DNA of 64,000 nt. Origin: Macrosoma leucophasiata (Eukaryota; Arthropoda; Insecta; Lepidoptera; Hedylidae). The translations under genes were made by a program, and so were the position numbers. Shown here one piece after another: positions 52,864-63,837 of the stretch. The notes beneath the pieces were generated by a model that made no database searches, was not told where the DNA came from, and was given only the letters and a program-made list of their open reading frames with translations. Location: NCBI GenBank assembly GCA_036365455.1, contig JAWQUS010000027.1, positions 20,944,501 through 21,008,500 of the forward strand, written 5' to 3'. Each line of letters starts with the position of its first letter. Position 1 is the stretch's first letter.

Positions 52864-53490
52864 ATGGCTTGTGTTCAAGGGAGAAAACTTATTAAACTTA
52901 TTTTCGCTCTTTCTCTAGTGCCCCTGTGTCTGACTGAGCCCCAATTAGACCTACCCCCGCTTCCAGTTTCAAGTACCCAAAGGAACCCCTACTATGGATT
53001 CTCCACACAATCGATCAACTCACCGGGAAATCAATTCGATAACCGCAATTACCAGTTCACCACACCCCGAGGGCAGAGTTCTACTGGAGTATATCCAGTT
53101 TCGTCAACATTGAACAGCCGAATTAATCCAGATATTAGTAACAATGGCTACCCGAATCTGGATTACGGGAATGGAAGGAATCCTAGCTCAACGTTACGTC
53201 CCTTTGACGATACGTCGCGGGATGATAGGATAGATGTGAACAATGATCCAAATTTTAGGAGGAATGATCCGAATTTTGTTAGGAATGATCCAAATTTCGC
53301 CGGCGCCAATCCGTACAACTTCAATGGAGATAGGAACACGATAGACGATAGATATGTCCAAGTGAATTTGCAGCAAGTGAGGGAGTTTCTCATCAGGGCG
53401 GATGAGCAGGCTTCTAAGGAATGTACAAACAATGTTGCGGCGCAATGGAATTTTGAAACAGATGTCAATGATGCAACTCAGCATGCTGCC
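52864..53490 (+). CDS. Ance-3: ACE-C: first coding exon of an Ance-3-like gene (partial)
   Basis: 209 codons from ATG 52864 (context ACCATGG) to a GTGAGT donor, phase 0. An in-frame Met at 52768 is less likely because the downstream Met directly starts a signal peptide (MACVQGRKLIKLIFALSLVP). A Pro/Asn/Ser/Asp-rich extension of about 130 residues follows, containing three heptads DPNFRRN, DPNFVRN and DPNFAGA near residues 128-146. The start of the M2 domain comes last: QQVREFLIRADEQASKEC, then AAQWNFETDVNDATQ. The extension plus this domain start suggests Ance-3. In Drosophila, Ance-3 is membrane-anchored and thought to lack catalytic residues; nothing here tests that. No later exon appears before 64000, so the first intron is over 10.5 kb, or the gene is broken. 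Confidence 0.72.
53245..53301 (+). repeat. 21-bp coding tandem repeat in ACE-C
   Basis: Two full units and a partial third starting at 53245, 53266 and 53287 (GATCC-AATTTT...), encoding DPNF heptads in the low-complexity extension. Confidence 0.8.
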
Positions 53491-53627
53491 GTGAGTAATT
53501 TCTATTGTCTCCACATTTAAGTGTAACGGTTTTTACTTATTGAGCTGTTCATTGCTATTTAATGTGAATACTTTATTTGGGTTTGAACTGCGCTTAAGAT
53601 GTTTGTTTTACAAATATTTGTCCTGAC

Positions 53628-53907
53628 TGGTGGTAGAGCTCCAGTGACGGAGCTCGCGGGCGTAGGCATTACCGTATTGCCTAATATACTTTTCGCTTAA
53701 TGGTAGTGCTCAGCACTATCGTGTTCCGGTCAGGTGGTAATGTACGGCCATGTAATTTCCGGCACAAAGGCATAACACCTTAGGCCTCAGGAGTGGTAAC
53801 GCATCTGCATTTTGACTTTGGTCTCTGTGTGGGTGTCTATAGGCTGCAGTCATCACTTAACATCAATGTCAACTGCATGCTTGTTTGCCACTTCCATTAC
53901 ATAAAAG
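53628..53907 (+). repeat. Repeat family A, full length
   Basis: ACTGGTGGTAGAGCTCCAGT to CACTTCCATTACATAAAAGA. Confidence 0.85.
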
Positions 53908-54121
53908 AAACTGTATTCGTATGAATTTTCCTGGGTAAAAAATGTCTTTGATGCTCATCTAGGTCAAGGTCTACCTGTGTATGAGAAAATTCTACTATGT
54001 GTTTCCCTGAATTAATATAATGACTAATGAGATCCAAAGAGACGTATGTGAAAATCTATTTACTTAATAATACAACACCTGAGTATAAGTTTTTTTTATA
54101 TCATTGAGACATTAAAGTTAC

Positions 54122-54268
54122 TCAATCTGGGTTGCACCAAGATATTTGTTAAAGTAAAAGTAATTGTAACATTTGACATCCCTCTCTAACTTTAACAGAT
54201 TTCTTCAAGTTAGAGAAGGATGTGAAATGTTACAATAACTAGCAAATATTTTGGTGCAACCCAGCCTA
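54122..54268. mobile_element. Foldback MITE (GGGTTGCACCA family)
   Basis: CTGGGTTGCACCAAGATATT and ATTTTGGTGCAACCCAG, with arms meeting near AACTTTAACAGATTTC. Confidence 0.8.
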
Positions 54269-54296
54269 ACAGTTACATTGACTACTGAAGTCAATG

Positions 54297-54450
54297 TAAC
54301 TGACTTCAGTAGCTCAATTGGAAGAGCGGACTAGATTCCCAGTAGGTCGCGAGTTCGAGCCTCGCCTGAAGTCAAATTTTTCTTTCCATTTTTCTTTAAA
54401 AATAAAATATATTTCACAAGCATGTGTTAATGAGAAATAATATCAAAAAA
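54297..54450 (+). repeat. tRNA-like foldback element, right half only
   Basis: ACTTCAGTAGCTCAATTGGA, a shortened anticodon arm, GCGAGTTCGAGCCTCGC T arm, then TTTTCTTTCCATTTTTCTTT and the outer arm ending at about 54442. Confidence 0.75.
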
Positions 54451-54559
54451 ATAATATAAAACAGTTACATTGACTTTAACAGTTACCGCAGAATGCGTTG
54501 CACCAGTTCACATAACTGGATGCACATTGTTAAAGTTATCAGGGCTGACAGATAATTTT

Positions 54560-54668
54560 ATGGCACGAGAGGCACGAGAGGTTTGTCAGAACCGGGATGT
54601 CTGGCGCTCTACACTCTCTGCCTACCCCGTTAGGGACCTGGCGTGAAGATACATACATACATACAGAT
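54560..54668 (+). mobile_element. RTE-like LINE 3' tail with (ATAC)n
   Basis: GCACGAGAGGTTTGTCAGAA, ending GGGACCTGGCGTGAAGATAC plus (ATAC)n. Confidence 0.75.
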
Positions 54669-54934
54669 AATTTTGAGGTTAAAGTTAAAATTATGACGTC
54701 ATTTAATAATTTTCAAATGATACAACTAAACATTTTTTCACTTACTACAACTTCCTACTACCGATACTCTAACAAATTTGTTAAAGTTTAAGTAAGGTGT
54801 TAAGTTGTAACCCAGCCTAAGTAGCGACAAGTGAGTAGATAAGAATCAAAATAACTGAAAAAAATAACTTTGAGTAGGGTGCGTAAATAGAACCACATAT
54901 TCTTGGATTACTAAACAAGCCACCGAAGTTGCGA

Positions 54935-55115
54935 GCTTCAGTGACAGAGCTGTAATCGGCCCTGTAATTTCCGGCACAGATGCCTAACACCTTAGGCCCA
55001 GGAGTGGTAACGCATCTGCATTTTGTCCTTAGTCTTTCTGTGGGTGTCTATAGGCTGCAGTCATCACTTTACATCAATGTGAACTGCATGCTTGTTTGCC
55101 AGTTCCAAAACATTA
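54935..55115 (+). repeat. Repeat family A, 3' part
   Basis: CTGTAATTTCCGGCACAGAT to TTGCCAGTTCCAAAACATTA. Confidence 0.7.
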
Positions 55116-55939
55116 AAATCAAATAGCTTCAAGTTTTACGACATGGTAGGTAAGGTAAACCTTATGATGTGATATGATGTGACATAGTTATCTAAGCCAA
55201 ATTTTCAGGGTTCCAATAAGTTTATGGCATCACGGATCTCTAAAAATGTAGCTGATGTAACGGAAATCTCAGCTTAATATTTCAGTGTGAAGAAAATAAT
55301 ACGAATGTTGCTCTATAGAGAAGCTAATGTTAATGGACGTCGTTTTCGAGATGATTATCAAATAAACAATGCGTTTGTTTAAATTAAAATTGCCGTCGGT
55401 CATGAGAAAAAATAGTTTTTGTTCGCCGACCATAAATAATTAGACGGTCAAACTTTGAAAAAATAAAGTTTTATGTATTTTTGTGTGAAGTGATTCTTAA
55501 GCTCGTAATGAGCAATTCTTGTATAAAATTGAATATACTGTGTTGTGATTTCTATGTACTTCTTTAAAAACTAAACAATCTTTAAAAAAACTTCTGCCAT
55601 TCTTTGTGGCCACAGCCAAAAAGATTTGAAATATTTACTTTTCCGATATGTTGCTAAAATATTAAATATTGATTCGATAAATTAAATTTTCTTTGATTAT
55701 TGTGACACCATTTCAGTTAATCATTAAAAAAAATATAGCGAGTTCACCATTTCTTCGTATACAGGGTGTAATCATTGTGTGAATAGGCGATTATTCTGTA
55801 ACCATTACAGATATCAAGTAACTCTATACTGATATCGAAAGTATTTTACCTAATGAGTAAAATGACAATTAGGTATAAAGTTTTTTTTATATCGTTGAAA
55901 GATTAAAGTTACCTTCGTCGTTGTCAAATGTAACAATTA

Positions 55940-56000
55940 GTCTGGGTTGCACCAAGATATTTGTTAAAGTTAAAGTAATTGTAACATTTAACATCCGACA
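55940..56000. repeat. Half of a GGGTTGCACCA MITE
   Basis: TCTGGGTTGCACCAAGATAT to GTAACATTTAACATCC; the other arm is missing. Confidence 0.6.
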
Positions 56001-56054
56001 CTTTTTATTTTCAAGTTTTTTTTTTTAAATAAAACTTGAAAAAATATATAAGTA

Positions 56055-56438
56055 CTGGGTGACTTTTTTTACCGTCTTGAAAAAAATAGGGCGTGATAAG
56101 CAAATGAAATAAAAGCCTATGGCATAGTTATTTATATTATTTTTTTATATTTTCTAACTTTATCTGAAATTAAAATTTCATTAAACATTTCTATTCATTA
56201 TTCTATTACCTACAAAACTTCCAAAAACAGGATCGTGTAAAGTTGCCGGCGTTTGTTTGTTGAAATTCAGTGTTCTAAAATTAAAAATAGAATAATGAAT
56301 AGAAATGTTTAATGAAATTTTAATTTCAGATGAAGTTAGAAAATATAAAAAAATAATATAAATTACTATGCCATAGGCTTTTATTTCATTTGCTTATCAC
56401 GCCCTATTTTTTTCAAGACGGTAAAAAAAGTCCTCCAG
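56055..56438. mobile_element. Long foldback MITE, TA-flanked
   Basis: Arms of about 150 bp, nearly perfect (CTGGGTGACTTTTTTTACCG and CGGTAAAAAAAGTCCTCCAG), around a loop of about 90 bp with GATCGTGTAAAGTTGCCGGC. TA on each side. Confidence 0.85.
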
Positions 56439-56704
56439 TATATATTAAACACTTCTTAGTTACATATCGCTATCACTAATCCGTTTTCCACACGACAAAA
56501 ACGTTAGCGTTTACGAGAGTAGATCCAAAGAAAACGTAATCATTTGAAATCTCCCGCGCATTGTGCGCCTGGGAATCTACTACCCGGAAACTTTCCATAA
56601 GTGATTAATTTGTGCGCGACTGTATACCTTAATTATGAAAGTTCTATTTCCGTGTGATATAGATATACGCAATACTTAAGGTGGAGACACACTATCGTGT
56701 TATG

Positions 56705-56942
56705 TTATGGCTTGACGCATTATAAAAATAAATAAAATACGCTTACACTCACAGCCCCACATTAGGTATAAACCTGTGTCGTGGATGCCGTTGTACACAC
56801 ACAACACATACACAAACACCCAGACCCGAAACAAATATCTGTAAACAAATATTTGTCCCAGTGCGAGGATCGGACTCTCGACCCTTCGAATCAAACGGTC
56901 GTCTCACACCGCTGGACTAATCGGGTCGTCAAATATTATAAT
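56705..56942 (-). repeat. tRNA-derived SINE (family D), full length
   Basis: AATAAAATACGCTTACACTC to ACCGCTGGACTAATCGGGTC. The B-box region GAGGATCGGACTCTCGAC is mutated. Confidence 0.75.
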
Positions 56943-56984
56943 ATTATCGGTTTCCTACATTTAACTAAATCAGTAGTAGCAGTA

Positions 56985-57255
56985 GCAGTAGTACGCCGGA
57001 GCGGGGTCCTGGGTTGGATTCCCTGGATTGGGGTCACGGGCTATCAGAGACAAAGGTGTAAATCTATTATCTCTGGTTCTAATGGGATTTTCCCATTTTC
57101 TGGCAGTTGCACCGAAGTACTAGATACTTCGTTGTTTGGTAATGTGCCTCGAGATGTCAACAGGCTCGCCGCCCAAGCCAACGTAAAACGTAACCGGGGA
57201 ATCGTGGGTGTTCGCATGTATGCTTGAATGCATGCATTTACCTCTGCCTACACGA
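56985..57255 (+). repeat. tRNA-derived SINE (family C)
   Basis: GGGGTCCTGGGTTGGATTCC, ATGTGCCTCGAGATGTCAAC, to CATTTACCTCTGCCTAC. More fragments at 57355-57410 and 57725-57775. Confidence 0.7.
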
Positions 57256-57459
57256 AAAAAGCACTGATTGTAGAACTATCGACTAAGGTACCACCGCTAT
57301 TCGCCCTATTTTTGTCCAATGCATGTTAAATTAAACTGAATTTTGCCAACTCGAACATAGAACCCCAGCACAGCAGTAAGGAGCTGCTACGTCTAGGCTA
57401 CAGAGGCAGTGTCTGACTTTTTCATTTCTTGTAATGTTTGCCTAAAGCCTGATTATGTG

Positions 57460-57608
57460 CAGTCATGGGTGCCGTTGTACACATACAACACATACACAAC
57501 AGACCCGAAACAAATATCTGTATACAAATATTTGTCCCGGAGCGCAGATTGAACTCGCGACCATTCGAATCCAACGGTCGTCTCAAACCGACAGACTAAC
57601 CGGGTCGT
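57460..57608 (-). repeat. tRNA-derived SINE (family D), partial
   Basis: GTGCCGTTGTACACATACAA to ACCGACAGACTAACCGGGTC. Confidence 0.7.
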
Positions 57609-57924
57609 CGTATTAGCAAAATAAAGTGTCTTTAAAATAATTACAGGAGTTAAAAGCATTATTTGTCTCATCAGTTTGTGCATTTTCTTTCTTTTGTATT
57701 TCTGCAGCGCGAACTCAGAGTAGCTCCCAGTGTAGCAGTAGTGGTCTGCTACCACCAGGCTACTGAGACAGTGTCAATTATAGTTTTAAACAGTTGGATC
57801 TGTAGTAATTGATCATTGAAAATAGCATCAAATTACCAGTATCAGAATAAGAATCATAATCAGAAACTCATTTATTCATTAAGGGTGACAGCACCTCTTT
57901 TATTTTTATTTTTTTTATTTAATG

Positions 57925-58255
57925 GCATCGCTTATTATGCATATTGCCAGTGTCAAGTAAAACGATATTTCGTATTCGTTTAAGCAACGTAAAAGTCAGA
58001 GTCAGTCAGTCAATTTATCAGTCCGTCAGTCAGAGTCACAGTAATTCGAGTAAAGCGATGGCTACTTTACTAGAAAATTTACAATGAAGTTTTGGAGGCA
58101 ACCCGAAAGAACGTGTTTGCGCACTGTTATTCTATTTCACTATATACGAGCACTGTAATAAGCCTATATCAAACAAAATGCCACCAATTTTATTTAATAT
58201 AACTCAAAAATACACCAAGCAAATGAAATAAAATAAGAGCACTACACGCAACTTT
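57925..58255 (+). repeat. Repeat family T
   Basis: TGGCATCGCTTATTATGCAT, TCAGTCAGTCAATTTATCAG, to AAATAAGAGCACTACACGCA. Confidence 0.75.
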
Positions 58256-58824
58256 CATGCTTCCCTCCAAAAAACCCCAGGCACCTCTTATGACACGTCA
58301 AAAACAAACAAAATAAATTAAAGTGAATAAGAATTGATATACAAGATAAAAAATATACGTATAGTGAAGAATATCACTAAGATATAACGAAATATAATAT
58401 ACTAATTTAATTTAGTATACCAATAGAATGTCTCATTTCCCCTTTTACAAACAAACAAAGAGTAAAGAAAAAAAAAAAAAAAAAGAAAACAGTAACAATC
58501 TACATTGCAAGCGCGCGAAGCCGGGGCGGCTCGCTAGTGTTAATTTAAACCTGATAATGTCCAGCCCTAATTACAATAACACGTCACTGCCAGCGTCTAC
58601 CGTGTGAGATCAACTAGATTTTATCAGCCAATGTTAAGGTCATTATAATAAAAACATTCATACATAGGTATAATAATTTAACACAATCATTATCACGACT
58701 GCCCTATGTTTCTCACGGTCTATTACACATTTATATACCTATTTGACACTGAAAAATATGTGGCACTGGTTTATGATTAGTAGCGGTTGTGTGGAAGAGC
58801 GAAGGCGTATATATGTATAATAAT

Positions 58825-58975
58825 AATGGCAACCCATTATACGTCCCACTGCTCGACACGAGTCTCTTTCGTTTTCGGGGGGAGGCCTGGAGCTTACTCC
58901 ACCACGCTGCTCCAATGCGGATTGGTGGAGATACGGGACAGTGGCCAACGTGGCGGAGTCATGCGCGCTATTTAA
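58825..58975 (-). repeat. 5S-derived SINE (family B), 3' half
   Basis: AATAATAATGGCAACCCATT to CAATGCGGATTGGTGGAGAT. The 5S part is missing. Confidence 0.7.
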
Positions 58976-59027
58976 GAAGCGTTCGAAGGCGTATGCATAC
59001 GAGGATCCCACTGCAGAATTATTTCGT

Positions 59028-59285
59028 TTACTGGTGGTATAGCTCCAGTGAAGGAGCTCGCGGGCGTAGCACCACCGCATTACCAAATATACTTGCCGCT
59101 AAATGGAAGTGTTCAGCACTATCGTGTTCCGTTCAGGTGGTAATGTCCGGCCCTGTAATTTCCGGCACAGAGGCATAACACCTTAGGCCGCAGGAGTGGT
59201 CTTTGTGTAAGTATCTATAGGTTGCAATCATCACTTAACATCAATGTGAACTGCATGCTTGTATGCCACTTCCATTCCATAAATA
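59028..59285 (+). repeat. Repeat family A, near full length
   Basis: TTTACTGGTGGTATAGCTCC to TGCCACTTCCATTCCATAAA. Confidence 0.8.
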
Positions 59286-59639
59286 AAATATCTCGCGTAA
59301 ATAAATTAAAATAAAATGATTTCATGTGGATGCGAATCATTCGTGTGGATTGCATATTATCTTGTTCATCAAATCTGACTCATTCCAAAGAACCAGCCCG
59401 AACAACAACAATACCAAATCGAACCATAACAGATCTGTAACAAATTAATTGACGCAACATCCCGTCAGACATTGTATTAATGGCCGATCGGAAGTCGATG
59501 GCGTTGCGTATTTTGTACAGAGGTCAGTCATGGAATATTTGCGAGCTATGGTGTCCTACTATTTAAGTAATAATATAGCTACAGCGATCGCCAATCCGCC
59601 TGCCAAGCGTGGCGATTATAGCATATTCTCCCCAAATGG

Positions 59640-59715
59640 CGCACAATGATGTTGGGCGTCTTTGGGGATGGTTTTGTCCAGCAGTGGACGTCTTTTGGCT
59701 GGAGTGATGATGATG
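59640..59715 (+). mobile_element. LINE 3' tail with (GAT)n
   Basis: TTTGTCCAGCAGTGGACGTC, then GATGATGATGAT. Confidence 0.6.
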
Positions 59716-60075
59716 ATAGCTACAGCAGTAGTGGTGCAGCGATACTGAGATCCCGGGTTGAATCCCGGTTCGAATATAATACCTGTAGCTACAATAATAG
59801 TGGCGCAGCGATGCCAGCGGTACTGACATCCCGCGATTAATCCCTGTTCGAATACAATATAGCTAACTGCGCCACTACGCAGCGATACTGAGATCTTGGG
59901 TTGAGTCCCGGTTCGAATATAATACCTGTAGCTACAGTGTAATAGTGGCGCAGCGATGCCAGCGGTGCTAACATCCCGCGATCAATCCCGGTTCGAACAT
60001 AATATCGCTACAGTAGTAGTGGCGCAGCGATACTGTGATCGCGGGTTCAATCACGGTTCGGAGTTGAAGGTGTAA
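59715..60075 (+). repeat. Tandem array of tRNA-like SINE heads
   Basis: Five units of about 70-76 bp, each with GTGGCGCAGCGAT-type A-box words and a CCCGGTTCGAAT-type B box. Alternate units resemble each other most (period about 150). A SINE-like body follows the last unit. Confidence 0.65.
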
Positions 60076-60956
60076 ATGGAATTATCCCATTTTGCACATT
60101 CCTTGTGACACTCTTCGGGATTGATGTGTCCGGACGGATTTGTGGATATGTATTACTTGTATTAGCTCAAGTAATGAACATTAAATACCTTCAAGTAATA
60201 ATATATAATAGTTCAAAGTCAAGAACAGTTAAAGAAATTACATTAAATCGACGTGTGGCACTCGGGGACTGCCGCGGTAAAGCTATTGCATAGCATTTTA
60301 TATCAACTTATGCAATCATAATTATTTATTTATTTTATTTATGCAATATTTTCTTTTTTCTTTGATATTAATTCAAGTTACACTTTTTGAGCGTGGTGAC
60401 CGATAAGAAAACATTTTTTTTTTATTAAATAAAAAAGTTAATACTGTTTGAAATATTCTTATTATTTTACAATACATATAAACAACTGCTTTTGTATTCG
60501 TCCGATTTCGGAGCAACTCGTCTCGATTCGTGCGAGCTTCGTAGAGTCATATAATACTAGTAGTCTAGTTGCACGCACACAAACACCGCGTCGAAGACTG
60601 CCGAAAAGAAACGACGTTAGACAATGCACGGCCTTCAAGCCACACCTCCATGCCCGTCGGAGTGGGGAGCGTGAGGTTTTTTCGTTATGGAATTTCTGGA
60701 TTCGATCCCCGCGCTCAAGGCCCTCGATAGAAGCTATGCAATAACTTAAAAAAAATATATTAATGATAAAACCTATTGGAGTTGTACAAAATTCCAATTA
60801 GATTAGGAGAACAACTGGTTATTCTAAACCTAGGTTTCAAACATTAGTGCTCAAACTCTTATCTGTTAAACGTCCTATAATTTGATCCCTAGAAGTGCTA
60901 GATTTTGAATTTTGACAGATTACTGACGAGAGGAAACAATTGATAACATATTTTGT

Positions 60957-60998
60957 ATCTTCACGCCAGGTCCCTAACGGGGTAGGCAGAGAGTGTTG
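60957..60998 (-). mobile_element. Short RTE-like LINE tail
   Basis: TATCTTCACGCCAGGTCCCT, then GGGTAGGCAGAGAGTG. Confidence 0.6.
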
Positions 60999-61261
60999 AT
61001 AACATATTTCATCAAGATTATCATCAATTAGTTTAGCGGAATAGTTCAAAATTAACGGAAGTTTCCCATTGCTATTTATAGAGTTTGGCAAGGTTCCAAG
61101 ATATGCCAGTAGACTTGGCATCTATTTATTATGTGAGACGAAACGTATGACGTGAAATTAATTAATGCGTTTACCTCGGCCTACAGTAGGTAGGGAAATA
61201 AATTATAGGAGAAATAAAGACGTGAAGTTAGGAATACATCTTCATCATTTGATCTGATAAC

Positions 61262-61873
61262 TATAAAAAAACCGGTCAAGTGCGTGTCGGGCCACGCGCA
61301 ATATAGGGTTCCGTAGTTTTTAGGTTTCAATAATGTAATGAAATAAAAAAATTCTATGGAGATGTTCAAAGGTTTTGAGAATTACATTTGGTCGACTATT
61401 ATTCGCAAACTTGTAAAGCCAACTTAGGCGTGATAGTTTTCCTTTTAATTTCGTTACATGTATCTACTATTACCGTAACGTTTGAATTTCTGTCAATAAC
61501 CGTTTAGTTGATAGAGAGAGGGGGACATTTGACTCTAACGAAAATTGGCACTTTAAAGCTTAATAAGGCACGACCAGTTAACTAAATCGAAAAATGATTT
61601 TAACACACCCCTATCATTTTTGAAACACCTATCCAACGATATTTTACACTATATAGAAAACGAAAAATAAAAAAAAAATTTGTGCGTCACCCAAAATAAT
61701 TAAATTTCCATGTTTTTATTCTACCTCTTTGACGGCGTGATAAAGGTGTATACTTGTGTCAAATTTCAAGACTCTAGTACCAATAGTTTTTGCGCTGAAC
61801 CGCGGACGGACAGACAGACAGACGGACATGGCGAAACTATAAGGGTTCCTTGTTTACTACGGAACCCTAAAAA
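61262..61873. repeat. GGGTTCCGTA repeat, full length
   Basis: AAAACCGGTCAAGTGCGTGT to TTGTTTACTACGGAACCCTA, with (GACA)n at 61810-61823. Colinear with 16670-17300. Confidence 0.85.
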
Positions 61874-62269
61874 TTTACGTTATTGCTTGACCATTTCAAA
61901 GTAATGTTGACTATAGTAGACCTATGCTAATATTATGTCATAGTAACCACAGACCAATGATAGTAACCTCACAGCAATCAAAACAATAACACCAAATGGC
62001 GGACCAATATGGCGGTCTAAAATGGCGGAACTAAGGAGTCCTCGACCGTACAGACTCCTGACCTATAAGGCCTGTGACCATTCGACAATGAGATAATTCA
62101 TTACTCCAAGGCCTGTCATTGTATTGTACAGTGTATAGACCATTAAGTTTACAGATGGGGAGTCACTATGAATATGAAGAACGATATTAATGCTGTTGCT
62201 ATTTTCTGATAACTCCAAGGCCCAGAAAATGGGGGTCAGATATTTTTATCCGTGTGTGAAAAAAAAATA

Positions 62270-62582
62270 CAGTGGTAGAGTTCCAGTATAAGGACGTAAG
62301 CACTCTGCTACAATGCCCCCAAATGATAGTAGAAGACATTTTACTAGTGGTAGAGCCCCAGTTACGGAGCTCATGGTAATGTTCAGCACTATCGTGTTCC
62401 GGTCAGGTGGTAATGTACGGCTCTGTAATTTCCGGCACAGAGGCATAACACCTAATGCCTCAGGAGTGGCAGCGCATCTGCATTTTGACCTCTGGTCATT
62501 GTGTGGGTGTCTATAGGCTGCAGTCATCACTTAACATCAATGTGAACTGCACGCTTGTTTGCCACTTTTATTACATAAAAAG
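62270..62582 (+). repeat. Repeat family A, with internal duplication
   Basis: CAGTGGTAGAGTTCCAGTAT, a second start at 62342 (TACTAGTGGTAGAGCCCCAG), to GCCACTTTTATTACATAAAA. Confidence 0.75.
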
Positions 62583-62721
62583 AATACCTGACAAGAAACC
62601 ATTAAAACTCGAAGATGGTTAAATTGAAAATTGGGCCCAGAAAAGTATGGAACAAGTAGCATTGTCCTTCAAATGCCAGTTGATTTGGATAACTTGCTTG
62701 GACGAAATACTACGGATTTTA

Positions 62722-63018
62722 CAGTTTTTTTTTTTTTTATCTAATGGGCGTGGCAAACAAGCATGCAGTTCACATTGATGTTAAGTGATGACTGCAGCCT
62801 ATAGACACCCACATGAAGACCATGGTCAAAATGCAGATGCGTTACCACTCCTGAGGCCTAAGGTGTTATGCCTCTGTGCCGGAAATTACAGGGCCGTACA
62901 TTACCACCTGACCGGAACACGATAGTGCTGAACACTACCATTTAGCGGCAAGTATATTAGGTAATGCGGTGGTGCCTACGCCCGCGAGCTCCGTCACTGA
63001 AGCTCTACCACCAGTAAA
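62722..63018 (-). repeat. Repeat family A, full length
   Basis: T-rich start, ATCTAATGGGCGTGGCAAAC to GAAGCTCTACCACCAGTAAA. Confidence 0.85.
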
Positions 63019-63359
63019 GTTAGTTGGTACTTAACTTTAAACCCCAAAGTAATTAGATTAATGTATTGTTTCCTTATTTCTACCAGAAATACGGAATCTT
63101 AAATCTTATAATCTATAACAAGGTAACATAGTTTACCATTCTAATCTCAACTGTGAGTTTTAGTAATAAAGTACATTTTGAAATGTTAAAAAAAGAGCTT
63201 AGAAATGTACGGTTACGTGCGTCTACAATACAACACGTAATGCGATCGTGAGAAGGACTTCGACGTTTTTTAGCTAAAATTAAGTTTTTTCGGTAATATG
63301 CCAATTGCTTTTCAGAGCATAGAGAATACGCACAGTCTGTACTGGCAGTTACTCTACAG

Positions 63360-63706
63360 CAGTGGTTCTCAAACTTTTTAAATGACGGAACCCTTTTGGG
63401 AATCAAAATACTTGATGGAACCCTACAATAAAGCAATTGTTTTTATAAGTGTTTGTTTTATTAATCAGCATAATAAAAGTACAAAAGGCAAGGACAATAA
63501 AAGAAAACATAAAAAAAAGTACCAGCTATTGTAACACATGTTTCTACAAATACAAATAAATAAATAAATAACGTTCATAGCGTTTTGTGCGGCCGCGGAG
63601 CGACCAGAGAGAGGTGTTTTAATTTTTTTTTCAAAATTCTTGCGGAACCCCGACAGTGGTATCACGGAACCCTAGGGTTCCGCGGAACACACTTAGAGTA
63701 TAGCTG
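63360..63706. mobile_element. hAT-type MITE with 8-bp TSD
   Basis: Starts CAGTGGTTCTCAAACTTTTT, ends TTAGAGTATAGCTG, flanked by CTCTACAG (63352-63359 and 63707-63714). Confidence 0.85.
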
Positions 63707-63837
63707 CTCTACAGCTATATCGATTATGTAGTAATTGGCAACCAAGCTGATATCACTAATGGATGGAGTAGGTACCAAAGAAGTTAAATCTAATGTGAGT
63801 TCTGGGTAAAGTCCTCACATAGGCACATTATTCGTTT

